DNA of 22,940 nt from DYQY01 sp964643725 (GTDB lineage Bacteria; Margulisbacteria; Riflemargulisbacteria; GWF2-35-9; DYQY01). The first letter of the stretch is position 1; each line of letters opens with the position of its first letter. The stretch lies in NCBI GenBank assembly GCA_964643725.1, contig CAZXTL010000030.1, forward strand, positions 1-22,940, given 5' to 3'. This document shows positions 1 to 12,700 of the stretch, one piece after another. A model generated the notes under the pieces. The model was not told where the DNA came from. It searched no databases and saw nothing but the letters and a program-made list of their open reading frames with translations. A program made the position numbers and the translations under genes.

Positions 1-240
1 AATATTCATGACTACTGGATACAGAGCATTTATATGGCGGGTGACCTGCTCTGCATCCAAAATAGTATTAATGGAAGTTACTCCCTGAAGTGTTACGTTA
101 GCTTTATTCGGCCATATTAGACCTCTATTGCCTGGGCCTGTGTGTGTGCCTGCTAATACATGAATAATTTGGTCGTCTTCTACTACATCTAGTGCATCTT
201 GTATTGCTTCATAATAAACATTAGTTGGTTCAATATAACA
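1..240 (-). repeat. Module M13, first 80 residues only (D-type start)
   Basis: Starts CYIEPTNVYYEAIQDALDVV, then IIHVLAGTHTG, LIWPN and TILDAEQVTRHI, before the window ends at PVVMNI. Its start closely matches that of M12, so the C-terminal side continues with the same module type. No coil of this module is visible. Confidence 0.8.
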
Positions 241-3200
241 AACAGGTCTTGAAACTTGTAACTCATAAGCTCCAAGGTCAATTCGGTCAACATCATTAGT
301 TTCATCAAATATTCTTGGGTTACCAATAATATCAACAGTTACATTATTGGAGTTTGCGTTCCATAGAACATTTGAACCATGACCATGTGCAGGTGAATTA
401 GCATTTATGCTATAATTCTTTACTGAATAATCAGCAAAATCTGCTGTTACAAAATTAAGGACAGGATTAGAAATATTCATATTCGCTGGTAAGGTTTTAT
501 CTGTGAAAATACAATAATCTACTGTAACTGTATTAAAATATGCATCTGTCCCACCATTAAAGTTACCGAAGAAGAGCGTGTTATAAGCTAATAGCTGACC
601 ATGAACTCCTGCTCCACCAGTTGAATTGTCATCATAATAAATCGCCCCATTATTGGAAACTACCGTAGAGTTAATTAGCATATTATTGCCTTTTACAAAC
701 ACACTTCCTGACGGAGAAATGTTGTCATAAACAAGTACGTTAACTAACGTATTATCTCCTAAACAGAAAGCACCAGCCCAAGATGTAGCAGTATTACCAA
801 ATACTTTACTATTCATCAGGATATTTGTTCCTAATACGAAAACTCCACCATTTTCTAATGCGCTATTGCCATAAATATTACTGCTACTTATTGTATTAGT
901 CCCTAACATAAAAACACCACCGTGACCAGAAACGTTGCCATAAATATTGCTGTTGCTTATTGTATTAGTTCCACTTGCAAAAGCACCACCATTACTATCA
1001 GTACTATTATTATAGATATTACTGTTAGTAATTATGTTAATCCCACCCCATACAGCACCGCCTTCAAATGAGGCAGTATTGCCATAAATATTACTGTTAT
1101 TTACTGTATTTGTTCCTTCATAAAAAGCACCACCACTTTCATATATGGCCTTATTGCTAAAAATATTACTGGTACTTATTGTGTTCTCACCTTTGTAAAA
1201 AACACCACCACCGCTAGCACTATTGCTAAAAAGGTTACTATTCTTTATAGAGTTTGCTCCATAATAAAATCCACCTCCATATGTAGAAGCACTGTTGCCA
1301 TGAATATCACAAAAGTTCATGCTAACCTTGCTGTTGCTTGATACTTTCTGTCCTATAGCACCTCCAAAGTCAGCTTCGTTTCCAGAAATCTTAACCTCAC
1401 TTAACTCCAATAAAAAGGAATTACTACTAATAGCAATAAAGATACATCCACCGATACTGTCAACCTTACCATTTACTAAACTTATATCTTTAATGTACAT
1501 GACTACTGGATACAGAGCATAAATGTGGCGGGTGACCTGCTCTGCATCCAAAATAGTGTCAACGGAAGTAACTCCACTTAGAGTTAAATTATCAGTATTT
1601 GGCCATATTAACCCACGGTTACCTGGTCCTTTATGTGTACCAGAAAGAACGTGGATAATATCATCCTCTTGTGCGGCATCTAATGCATCTTGAATTGCTT
1701 CATAATAAACGCCTGTTCTCTCTATATAACAAACTGATCTTGCAACCTGTAGTTCATAAGCGCCGACGTCTATCCTTGGTTCATGTAAGTCACCTTCGTC
1801 ATATATTCTTGAATTGCCATCAAAATCAACAGTAACGTTATTTGAATTAGCATTCCAGTTTACGTTTGAACCCCAACTATGTGCAGGAGAATTGGCATTA
1901 ATACTATAATCTCCTCCATCATAATTAACAAAGTCACTTGTTACAAAATACAAAATAGGATTATATATATTCATTGCTGAAGGAAGAGTTGCATCTGTAA
2001 AAATACAATAATCTACTGTTGCTGTATTAAAATATGTATCATTCCCACCACCGTTGAAATCACCGAAAAATAGAGTATTATATGCATCTAATTCTCCATT
2101 GTTTCCCCCACTTACATTATTATCAAAACAAATAGCTCCATTATTAGAAACCACCGTACAGTTTACTAACTTATTGTCGCCTTTATTGAATACACTGCCT
2201 TGTGCTGAGCTATTATCATAAGCAAGAACATTTATAAGAATATTAGTTCCATAAGAAAATCCACCGCCACTAGTATCTGCGCTGTTATTATATACTCTGC
2301 TAGCAATTAATGTATTATTCCCTTGAAGAAAACCTCCACCAGTGCTGGCACTATTGCTATATACGCTACTTTGAATCATAGTGTTTGTACCAAGAAGAAA
2401 ACCACCACCACTCTCAGCTGTATTACTGTATACATTGCTATTTGTAAGTGTATTCTTACAATTAAAGAAACCACCACCACTATCAGCTGTATTACTATAT
2501 ACATTGCTATTAGTCAGAGTATTTGTGCCATTATAAAAACCGCCACCAAAATTAGTGGCGCCGTTGCTATATACATTACTAATAGTCAGAGTATTTGTGC
2601 CATAATAAAATCCACCACCGGAATAAGCGCTGTTGCTAAATACGCTTACTGAATCCATGCTTACCTTACTGTAACTATTAGTGTTCTGACCTATTGCCGC
2701 GCCGTATCTTGCTTGGTTACCAGAAATAATAACTTGTTCCATATTCAATATAAAAGCATCACTACTAACCCCAATAAAAATACTACCACCTGTATTGCTA
2801 GTAGCTTGACTACCGCTTGATGTAGGAACAAACCCATTCACTAAACTCAAATCGTGAATAGTCATAACTACAGGATACAGAGCATAAATATGGCGGGTGA
2901 CCTGCTCTGCATCCAAAATAGTGCTGATAGAAGATACTCCTCGAAGAGTTATATTCTGTACATCTGGCCAAACTAATCCACGGTTACCAGTTCCTGTAAT
3001 TGTTCCTGTATAAACCTGTATTGTCTTACCAGCTCCTGTACCGAATGTTTCTTGCATCTGAGCAAGTGCATCTAGTGCTAGCTGAATTCTTGTAAACTGC
3101 TGTTTTGTTTCTACGATTTCACAGACAAATGGGATGGCGCTGGAGGATTCGTAGGCACCTATGTCGACCGAAGTTACGAGGATACGAGGGACGAGGGACG

Positions 3201-6200
3201 TAATATCGGTTGTGATATTCATTGAATTAGCTAACCATGCATCATTTGTACCAGTGTTAGCTGCAACTGACCAATCAACTATGCGATAGTTGCCAGCATT
3301 ATATGAAACAAACTGCTCTGTAGCAAACCCATATTGTGTTTCGAAATTATTAATCTCTATTGGGAATGTCCTGTCTGTTACTATACAAGAGTCTAAGGTT
3401 GTAGTAACAAAATTAGCATCATCACCACCGTTGAAATCACCAAAGAAAATAGTGTTGTAAGCTAACAGCTGCCCTTCTTTTCCACCCTCTATAGTATTGT
3501 CATAATAAATAGCACCATTATTTGAAACAATCGTACAGTTTATGATTTTATTTTCACCGAAACTGAACACGCTCCCGTAAAGAGCACTATTATTATAGAT
3601 AAGCACATTTATTAACACATTTGTTCCATAACCAAATGCACCACCATATTCACCACTATTGCCATATACACTGCTGTTCGTAAGCGTGTTCGTTCCATCA
3701 GAAAAACCACCACCATATTGAGCACTATTGCCATATACTCTGCTATTACTTAGCACATTTGTACCACCATTAAAGCCACCACCAGCACCAGCAATAGTAG
3801 CACTGTTGCCATATACGTTACTGCTTGTCAGGGTATTTGTGCCTTCATAAAAACCACCACCACCAATCAAAGCCATGTTGCTATAAATATTGCTAGAAGT
3901 AATGGTGTTTATCCCAGAAATAAAAGCTCCGCCATAAGTCAATGCGCTGTTGTTATAGACCAAGCTATTACTAATTATATTCGTTGCACTATTAAAGGCA
4001 CCACCATATCTAGCACTATTACCATAAACTCTGCTATTACTTAGCACATTTGTACCACCATTAAAGCCACCACCATTTTCAGCAGTATTACTATAGACGC
4101 TACTGTTACTAAGCGAATTCTTTCCATATAAAAATGCACCGCCACTTACAGCATTACTGTTATAAACTTTGCTGTTTGTTAGAATATTTGTTCCATAATA
4201 AAACGCACCACCAGAGGGAGAATTGTTTCCATAAAAAATGGTGTCGTTGATGCTAACTTTACTGTAACTATCAGCATTTTGAGCTATAGCTCCTCCAAAA
4301 TTGTCTGCAGTGTTCCCTGAAATAATCACACTATTTAACTCTAACAAAAAGGCATCATCACTTACAGGAATATAAATACTCCCACCAATGTCATCAACGT
4401 TACCATTAATTAAGCTTATGGCTTTAAGCTTAAGGCTTATGACTTGAGGAATAACAATGTGACGAGTTGTACTTTGCGCATCAAGTATAGTATTTGCCGA
4501 AGAAACACCTTGCAGAGTTACATTATTAACATTTGGCCAAACCAATCCCCTATTACCTATCCCCTTATGCGTTCCTGAATATACCTGAATAGTATTGCCA
4601 GAAGCATTACCTTCAGCCACCTGTCTCTCAGCTAAGGAATCCAATGCTAATTGAATACTTTGAAATCTCTGATTGGTTTCTACAATCTCGCAAACAAACT
4701 GCCTTGCTTGAACTGTCTGTAACTCATATGCTCCAATATCAACCGAAGTTCCGAAGATACGAGGGACGAGGGACGTAATGTCGGACGTAACGTTATTTGA
4801 ATTTGCATTCCAAAGAGAGTTGCTCCCATTGTTAATAGCTATTGATGAACTAATAATACTAAAATCTTTATTATCATAATCAGCAAACTGTAAAACCGTA
4901 AAACCGTAACGTGGGCTTAAAATACTTAAACCAATTTCTGGCAAACTGGTATCTGTAAGAATACTATATTTTAGATTTACATTTGCATATGTTCCGCCTT
5001 CCGTGTCGAAATCCCCAAATAAAATTGTATTATATGCACTGATACTTCCAGCCCCATCATTGTCTAAATAAATAGGATAATGTTCCTTTATTATTGTACT
5101 GTTAACTAATGTATTTGTTCCTTGGACAAATACACGACCAGCTTCTACCGATCCAGCATCAAAAATAACAGTATTAATAAGTTTATTAATTCCAATATAA
5201 AACAATCCTGACCCAGAATAATTGGAATCACTACTTTGGCTAATCTTACTGTTGATTAAAATATTAGTTCCTTCATAAAATGCTGCACCATCAGTAGCAG
5301 TATTATTCTCAACATTACAACTATTTAAAGTACTTGTTCCTTGTCTAAATGCGCCACCACTAATTGCTGTATTGCTATAAATATTGCTGTTTGTTAACGT
5401 ATCTGTTGTATAATAAAATCCGCCACCAAACTGAGCCGTATTCCCATTCACATTACTATTCGTCAGTGTGTTTGTGCCATAAGCAAATGCACCACCTCCA
5501 AATCCAGCAGTATTTCCATAAATATTAGTTGAAGTTAATATATTTGTCCCTGAATGAAATGCTCCTCCACTGCTATTACTAGCAAGATTACTATATACCA
5601 TACTGTTCATTAAAGTATTTAGGCCATTATTAAATCCACCACCAGCAGAATATGCGCTGTTTTCATATACTTTGCTACTCGTTAATGTGTTTGTTCCTCC
5701 ATGAAAACCTGCTCCAGAAAAGCTCGCACTGTTTCCATTCACATCGCTACTAGTCAGCGTATTCTCGCCTTCATAAAAAGCACCACCATTAAAGCCAGCG
5801 CTGTTACTATATACGTTGCTGCTAATAAGAGTGTTATCTCCACCATTAAAGCCTCCACCCAAATAAGCACTGTTGCTATATACATTGCTACTAGTCAGCG
5901 TATTCGTCCCTTCAAAAAATCCACCACCATCAGCTGGAGAACTATTCCCATTCACGTTACTGCTTGTCAGCGAATTTGTGCCATAATAAAAACCTCCACC
6001 AGCAGTAACAGCAATATTGCCGTAAACGCTAGTAGTATTTATGTTATTCGTTCCATAAGAAAAGCCTCCACCGTATACAGCACTGTTGTTATATACATTC
6101 GTGTTATTCAGCGTATTCGTCCCAGAATAAAAACCACCACCATTATTTGACGCACTGTTGTTTTCAACACTACTGTTCGTCAAATTGTTAATACCCGAAG

Positions 6201-6408
6201 AAAATCCACCACCATCAGTTGCACTGTTGCCATAAATAAAACTATCTACTATATCGGTTGTGGAATTATAGAATGCCCCACCAAAGCTACTTGCTATATT
6301 GGCATTGATGCTTACTCGTTCGGCGTCTACTATACTGCCATAGAATACCCCACCATTTGTTGCACTATTAGCTGAAATATTAGTATCATATATCCTTATC
6401 TGTGTTCC
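1..6408 (-). CDS. Giant modular beta-helix surface protein, downstream segment (same gene as 6509-22940), partial at both ends
   Basis: The frame is open for 2,136 codons from the gap to the left window edge. I read codon by codon across lines sampled through the segment and found no in-frame TAA, TAG or TGA. The segment encodes the last ~18 coils and tail of M9, complete modules M10-M12 and the first 80 residues of M13, stopping mid-head after TILDAEQVTRHI. Coil, head and tail motifs are the same as in the segment right of the gap. The two segments are out of frame by the literal 100-N spacing but come into register if the true spacing is 2 modulo 3, as when the identical 55-base flanks are overlapped. 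They are therefore almost certainly one gene. The C-terminus, and any anchor, sorting signal or autotransporter barrel, lies beyond base 1. Confidence 0.93.
241..1731 (-). repeat. Module M12 (497 aa, 8 coils, D-type start)
   Basis: Starts CYIERTGVYYEAIQDALDAA, resembling the M2 start. It uses IIHVLSGTHKG where most modules have TIQVYAGTHKG. The head is type II. The coils cover about 735-1310, with GGVFMLGTNTISSSNIYGN and GGVFVLGTNILMNS forms (GGVF replaces GGGF). The tail is SPAHGHGSNVLWNANSNNV, then RIDLGAYELQ. Confidence 0.82.
1732..3123 (-). repeat. Module M11 (464 aa, 6 coils, A-type start)
   Basis: Starts CEIVETKQQFTRIQLALDAL with a QMQETFGTGAGK insertion as in M4 and M7, but the head is type II (TSSGSQATSNTGGSIFIGVS). 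The coils cover about 2225-2645 and include GGGFFNCKNTLTNSNVYSN with an unusual Cys-Lys. The tail is SPAHSWGSNVNWNANSNNV followed by RIDVGAYELQ, the same form as the M1 tail nearly 19 kb away. Confidence 0.82.
3124..4692 (-). repeat. Module M10 (523 aa, 9 coils, B-type start)
   Basis: Starts CEIVETNQRFQSIQLALDSL, a hybrid of B (FQSIQ) and A (LALDS). The head is type II with a short loop (GNVDDIGGSIYIPVSDDAFL). The coils cover about 3605-4240; two coils four positions apart share GGTNVLSNSRVYGNSA. The tail is the SVAANTGTN form joined to SLVPRILVTSVDIGAYE, then SSSAIPFV, a mixed tail that looks recombinant. Confidence 0.82.
4733..4788 (-). repeat. G+C-richer tail island, copy before the M10 start
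   Basis: The first 47 bases are identical to the islands at 15841 and 18958, with the core at 4759-4775. A shorter relative with the same 17-base core lies at 3184-3200, in the M10 tail before an A-type start. Confidence 0.85.
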
Positions 6409-6719
6409 NNNNNNNNNNNNNNNNNNNNNNNNNNNNNNNNNNNNNNNNNNNNNNNNNNNNNNNNNNNNNNNNNNNNNNNNNNNNNNNNNNNNNNNNNNNN
6501 NNNNNNNNCATTTGTTGCACTATTAGCTGAAATATTAGTATCATATATCCTTATCTGTGTTCCATACCCTACAGCTCCATTTGTTGCTGTATTAGTATAG
6601 ATATAGCTTCCATTAATTGTTACTACTCCTCCATTAAATGCGCCATTTGTTGCACTGTTACTATATATGTCACTTGTTAGAATTATTATCTGTGTTCCAT
6701 ATCCTATTGCTCCGTTAGT
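6245..6719 (-). repeat. 414-bp-period duplication, copy 1 (interrupted by the gap)
   Basis: With the gap collapsed, this block aligns over about 320 bases with 6814-7133 at a spacing of 414 bases (138 residues). It encodes the atypical coils with TTDIVDS, VDAERVSIN, GTQIRIYDT and VVTINGS. Beyond 6719 the match falls to the general coil similarity. Confidence 0.75.
6409..6508. other. Assembly gap of 100 N flanked by identical 55-mers
   Basis: Exactly 100 N, the conventional placeholder for a gap of unknown size. The 55 bases left of it (6354-6408) are identical to the 55 bases right of it (6509-6563). This is the pattern left when de Bruijn contigs end at a shared k-mer inside a repeat (k=55 would fit). 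Overlapping the two 55-mers removes 155 positions and restores the reading frame exactly. A third copy of this 55-mer lies at 6923-6977 with one mismatch. Confidence 0.97.
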
Positions 6720-9700
6720 AGCACTATTTAAATAAACGTCACTGTTACTTAACTTGTTACTACCTTGATAATAAATACCTCCAGTTACTGCACTGTTACT
6801 ATAAATAACACTGTCTACTACATCGGTTGTTGAATTATAGAATACTCCACCAAAGCTACTTGCTATATTGACATTGATGCTTACTCGTTCGGCGTCTACT
6901 TTACTGCCATAGAATACCCCACCATTTGTTGCACTATTAGCTGAAATATTAGTTTCATATATCCTTATCTGTGTTCCGTACCCTACAGCTCCATTTGTTG
7001 CTGTATTATTAAAAATATAGCTTCCATTAATTGTTACTACTCCTCCATTAAATGCGCCATTAGTTGCAACGTTATTATGTATGTCACTTGTTAGAATTAT
7101 CATCAGTGATTCAAACCCTACTGCTCCGTTAATTGCAATGTTGCCAGACAGATTGCTGCTGCTCAAAATATTGGTTCCATAATAAAAACCCGCACCGCTA
7201 GTAGCACTGTTGCCATACACACTGCTATTTATTAGAATATTTGTCCCACCCTTAAATCCACCACCATAATTACTCGCACTATTCTCATAAACATTACTAC
7301 TAGTTAGCGTGTTCTCGCCATCATTAAATCCTCCACCAAATTGAGAACTGTTACTATATACGTTGCTACTAGTCAGGGTGTTCGTGCCCCCAGCAAAGCC
7401 ACCACCATAATAAGTAGCACTGTTGCCGTATACCTCACTACTAGTCAGATTATTCGTTCCATTAGAAAAACCACCACCTTCATAAGCAGTGTTGCCATTC
7501 ACATTACTATTCATCAAAATATTTGTGCCACCATTAAATCCACCACCATTAGTAGCTGCAATGTTGCTATATATATTGCTACTTGTTAAAGTATTTGTTC
7601 CTAAAGCAAATCCACCACCATTAGTAGCACTATTACTATTAACATTAGTAGAAGTCAGATTATTAGTACCTTGATAAAAACCACCACCATTAGTAGCACT
7701 ATTGTTATTTACATTAGTATCCTTCAATGTGTTCACGCCATCATTAAATCCACCACCTGAACCAGAAACACTATTAGAATATACGTTGCTAGTAGTCAGT
7801 GTATTCGTTCCAAGATAAAAACCACCACCATTTGGAGCACTATTGTTATATACACTACTATTTATTAATTCATTTATTCCATTATAAAAACCACCACCAT
7901 AATAAACAGATGCACTATTACCATAAACACCGCTATCCATTAGGGTATTTGTACCTCCAGAAAATCCACCACCTTCATTATTTGCAGTATTACTATATAC
8001 ATTACTGGTAGTCAGAACGTTTATCCCTCCAAAAAATCCGCCACCACTATAGCTAACAAAATTACCATTCACACTGCTATTTATTAGAATATTATTTCCA
8101 TCATTAAATCCACCACCATAGCTAGCATTGTTGCCATATACATTACTATTATTCAGGGTGTTCGCACCATAAGCGAATCCGCCACCATTATTTAACGCAC
8201 TGTTGTTTTCAACGCTACTGTTAATCAGGGTGTTCGCACCATAAGCGAATCCGCCACCATTATTTGACGCACTGTTGTTTTCAACTCTACTGTTAATCAG
8301 TGTGTTTGTCCCATCCTGAAACCCACCACCATCATTTAACGCAACATTAATATATACACTGCTGTTATTCAAAGTGTTTGTGCCGTCATGAAATCCACCA
8401 CCAGTATCAGCGCTATTGCTATACACATTACTACTATTCAGTTCATTAATCCCGCCATTAAACCCACCACCAAATGAAATAGCACTGTTATCATAGACAT
8501 TGCTACTTATAAGTGTGTTTATACCACCGGAAAATCCGCCACCGTCAGTTGCATTGTTGCCATTCACTTTGCTACTGGTCAGGGTGTTCGAGCCCAAATA
8601 AAATCCGCCACCATTGTTAGCGGCACTGTTGCCGTATATATCGCTGCTGATTATTACGCTCATTCCATCAGAAAATCCACCACCATCTTGGGCGCTATTA
8701 GTATATACACTACTATTATTCAACGTATTTGTGCCGTTATGAAATCCACCACCAGCAACACCTGCACTGTTACTATAAACACTACTGTTAGTAAAAGTAT
8801 TCATCCCAACAAAAAATCCACCACCATAATTAGTAGCATTGTTGCTATTGATGCTACAGTTTACAAATTCATTAATACCTTGATAAAAACCACCGCCATA
8901 TGTAGCCGTATTATTATATATCTTGGTATTACTTATTATATTTATCCCACCATTAATACCACCGCCATCTTGAGAAGCACTGTTATCATAGATTAAACAG
9001 AAATTCATGCTAACCTTACTTGGAGTATTCAACTGTCCAATAGCAGCTCCAAAACTAGCCCTATTGCCATAGAACTTAACATTTTCAATTTCTAGAAGCG
9101 AATTAGCACTATCAACTGCTACTAAAATACTTCCACCAACATTATCAAGTGCTGGTGGCCACTCATCCATATCAACTCGTCCATTGATTAAGCTTAAGTT
9201 TTTTATTTTCTGATTTTGAGCGTAAAAGAAAGAAATATGTCTAGTAACTGATTCTGCATCAAGGATTGTATTTACAGAAGTAACTCCCTGCAGAGTTACA
9301 TTATCAACGTTTGGCCATATCAATCCACGATTCAATATTCCCTTATGCGTTCCTTCATACACTTGAATAGTCTGATTATCCAGAACATTATCTAATGCTT
9401 CTTGAATAGTGAAGAATCTTTGATCTATCTCCACAATCTCGCAAGCAAACCCAGGAACAATAACCTGTAACTCATATGCACCTATGTCGATATGAACATC
9501 AAACACACGTTGGTTGCCATCCATATCTACTGTAACGTTATTGGAGTTAGCGTTCCACAATATTTTAGAACCATTATTAATTGCTACAGAAGAGCTAATT
9601 ATTCTAAAATCCTTATTGGCATAATCAACAAAATGAGAAGTTTCAAATCCGTATCTTGGCCTTAAATTGCTAAATTCAACAGGCAAAGTATTATCAGAAA

Positions 9701-12700
9701 CAATGCTGTATCTTATGTCAACCGCACCGTACAATCCGCCACCGTCAAAATCACCTAAGAAAATTGTATTGTATGCTGTAAGCGCACCTAAAGCATTATC
9801 ATCATAGAAAATAGCACCATCATTATTTGCAACTGTACAGTTAACTAACTTATCGCTCCCTTGGAAGAATACACCACCATTAGTTGCAGTATTATCATAA
9901 ATAATGCCATTAATAAGCTCATTTGTTCCTTGGTAAAAAGCACCACCACTAGTGGCGCTATTATCATACACCTTACTATTTATTAGATTATTTGAACCAT
10001 AAGCAAACCCACCACCAGAATTAGACGCACTATTACTATAAACATTAGTGCTAGTTAATGAATTAGTCCCACCTGCAAATCCTGCTGCATATGCTGCACT
10101 GTTGTCATACACAAGACTATTAGAAACCATATTTGTACCTTGATAAAAGGCACCACCACCATTAGTAGCACTATTGTTGTTTACATTACAATTATTTAAA
10201 ATGTTAGTTCCTTCACTAAAAGCACCACCATCATATGCACTGTTGCTATAAATATTGCTAGAACTAATTGTGTTAGTACAATAACTGAATGCGCCACCAA
10301 CATAACTGCTGTTGCCATTCACGTTGCTATTAATCAGTGTGTTAGTACTATAAACAAAAGCTCCACCTTCTGTTTCAGAACTATTGCCATATACATTACT
10401 ATTTGTTAGCATATTCGTTCCAAAATAAAAGCCACCACCTACATCGGTACCCCTATTGCTATATACTAAGCTATTAGTTAACGTGTTTATACCATTAGAA
10501 AATCCTCCACCATAAAGCGCACTATTTCCAGATACTGAGCTATTTGTTAACTTGTTTGTTCCATAAGAAAAACCTCCACCATAACCAGCACTGTTTCCAT
10601 ATATACTACATGAATTCATGCTAACTTTACTAAAGCTACCTGAATTCTGGCCTATTGCTCCACCATCCCAAGAAGTACTATTTCCATATATTTTTACATC
10701 TGTCATGTTTAATAAGAAACCGTTATTACTAACAGAAACATAGATACTTCCACCATTTCCTTCGCTATATCCATTTGTAAAACTTAAGTTGGAAATGTTC
10801 ATTGTTACTGCGTAACTAGCTAAGATGTGACGAGTAACTAGTGAGGCATCTAGGATAGTGTCAGAAGAAGAAACACCCTGTAATGTTAGGTTATTAATGT
10901 TTGGCCATACTAACCCTGCATTACCCAAACCTGAATGAGTGCCAGCATAAACTTGAATAGTATTACCTGCTGAGTTTCCTTGAGCAACTTGCTTCTCAAC
11001 TATTGCGTCTAAAGCTTCTTGGATACTCTGAAACTCTTGAGTGGTTTCAACTATCTTACATACGAATGGACGGTCTTGCTCGGACTGAAGCTCGTAAGCA
11101 CCTATATCAATAGTAGATGAATAGATGCGTGGATGAATAGATGAATAGTCACTAGTTACATTGTTTGAGTTGGCGTTCCAGAGAGAGTTGCTACCGTTAT
11201 TTATAGCTACTGAAGAGCTGATGATGCTGTAATCTGGTAATTGGTAATTGGTGAATTGTGATTGGTCAAAACCATACCGTGGATTCGAGATGTTCATTGC
11301 AGCGGATGGAATAGTTGTGTCTGTAATAATACAACTATCAACTGTTACAGTATTAAAATAAGCTGGCGTTCCACCATCAAAATCACCTACGAATATTGTG
11401 TTATAGGCAAGCAACTCACCACTAGTTCCACCACTTGCATTGTTGTCATAGAAAATAACACCGTTATTAGATACTATCGTACTATTAACAAGCTTATTGT
11501 CGCCATAATAAAATGCACCACCATAAATACTGGCACTATTATTATAGACAAGCACATTTATAAGAGTGTTCGTGCCATTGCGAAATCCACCACCAGCAGT
11601 AGAAGCACTGTTGCTATATACACTGCTGTTACTAAGAGTGTTCGTGCCTAAAGCAAATCCACCACCAGCAGAAGTAGCAACGTTGCCATATACACTACTA
11701 TTTGTTAATGTATTGGTCGCCAAGTGAAATCCACCACCAGAAACAGCACTATTACTATATACACTGCTGTTTGATAAAGTATTTGTACCAAAAGCAAACC
11801 CACCACCACCAGAACTGGCAGTGTTGCTATAGACACTGCTGTTTGATAAAGTATTTGTTCCATAATAAAACCCACCACCACTAGAATTAACAGTGTTGCT
11901 ATAGACACTGCTGTTTGATAAAGTATTTGTGCCATAATAAAATCCACCACCATATATTGCACTGTTTGTAGCAATAACTGAGTTAATTACTACAACATTG
12001 GAAGAACCGCTACTTGGATGACCTATCGCACCACCATTATAAGCTTGGTTGCCACTGACTATCACTGAGTTCATAGTTAAAACATGATTAGTACTACTAA
12101 TGCTTATATAAATACTTCCGCCGATGTTGTCTCCAGAACCAGTTATGCTAGGACTTTTACCATTTATTAATTTAATATTCTGTACTGTCCAACCTACTGC
12201 ATAAGATTGAAGAATGTGACGGCTTACTTGCTCTGCATCTATGATAGTGTCAGCTGAAGTGTTCCCTTGTAACGTTAAATTGTCAGTGTTCGGCCATACT
12301 AACCCACGGTTACCTGGACCTTTATGTGTTCCTGCATAAACCTGAATTGTCTTACCTGCCCCTATTCCATATGTTTCTTCCATTTGTTGTAGTGCATCTA
12401 ACGCTAATTGAATTCTTGTAAACTTTTGCTCTGTTTCTAAGATTTCGCAGACGAATGGTATGGCGCTATCTGATTCGTAAGCACCGACATCTATTGTTGA
12501 GTTGGTGATTCGTTGATGTGTTAAGGTGATGTCGGAAGTAATGTTCATGGAGTTAACGTACCAAGCATTATTGGTACCAGTATTTGCAGCAACTGACCAA
12601 TCAACTAGCTTATAATTTCCATTAACATAATTAATAAACTGAGATACATCAAAGCCGTAACGAGTATTAATATGATTAATCTCAATTGGTAATGTTCTAT

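Larger units (their letters stand above)
4693..9443 (-). repeat. Module M9, expanded (~1,530 aa, ~53 coils, C-type start), contains the gap
   Basis: Starts CEIVEIDQRFFTIQEALDNV. The type II head has an extra loop (MDEWPPALDN). The coil stack (about 5100-8995) is more than three times longer than in any other module: about 35 coils right of the gap and 18 left of it. Around the gap (about 6245-7140) the coils change character: GAVGYGTQIRIYDTNISANS, GGVFYGSKVDAERVSINVN and GAFNGGVVTINGSYI, lacking the GTNTL core. The tail differs in its plug (TIIKEHYPIYLDND) but ends in the standard SLVPRIFGTSVDIGAYELQ. Size assumes the 55-mer flanks overlap. Confidence 0.8.
11061..12449 (-). repeat. Module M7 (463 aa, 6 coils, A-type start)
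   Basis: Starts CEILETEQKFTRIQLALDAL and begins the second A-B-C triad. The head is type I. With six coils (about 11560-11970) it shares the shortest stack seen with M11. The coils are almost uniform (GTNTLSNSSVYSN) except for the two residues after GGGF, which read YY, YY, AF, HL, AL and RN. The tail contains two short-period microrepeats (11116-11148 and 11236-11270) that encode its variable segments, including IHPRIYSSTIDIGAYE. Confidence 0.85.

Noticed and set aside
4733..4788. Island as an insertion sequence or palindromic mobile element
   Set aside because: No inverted ends or target-site duplication were seen, and it codes for a conserved tail segment present in modified form in all modules. 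It is kept only as an unusually conserved repeat.
5701..6150. Plus-strand ORF of 149 codons, with similar ones at 2323-2652, 7341-7589, 8688-8996 and 11262-11651
   Set aside because: Each is the antisense of coil or tail DNA. The predicted proteins are low-complexity (many Ile, Thr, Lys) and repeat because the coding strand repeats.
6396..6408. Stop codon ending the gene just left of the gap (EHR then stop)
   Set aside because: It is read in a frame set by the arbitrary 100-N length. The natural frame on the left side continues openly to base 1 with the same repeat motifs.
5100..8995. CRISPR-like array: regular ~66-72 base spacing of ccaccacca-containing motifs
   Set aside because: The units are degenerate, in frame throughout, and code for coils. 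There are no constant repeats separating unique spacers.
11705..11974. Minus-strand ORF in another frame, also 18170-18376 and 21509-21694
   Set aside because: They overlap the giant gene in an alternative frame of the coil DNA and show only the frame-shifted repeat pattern.
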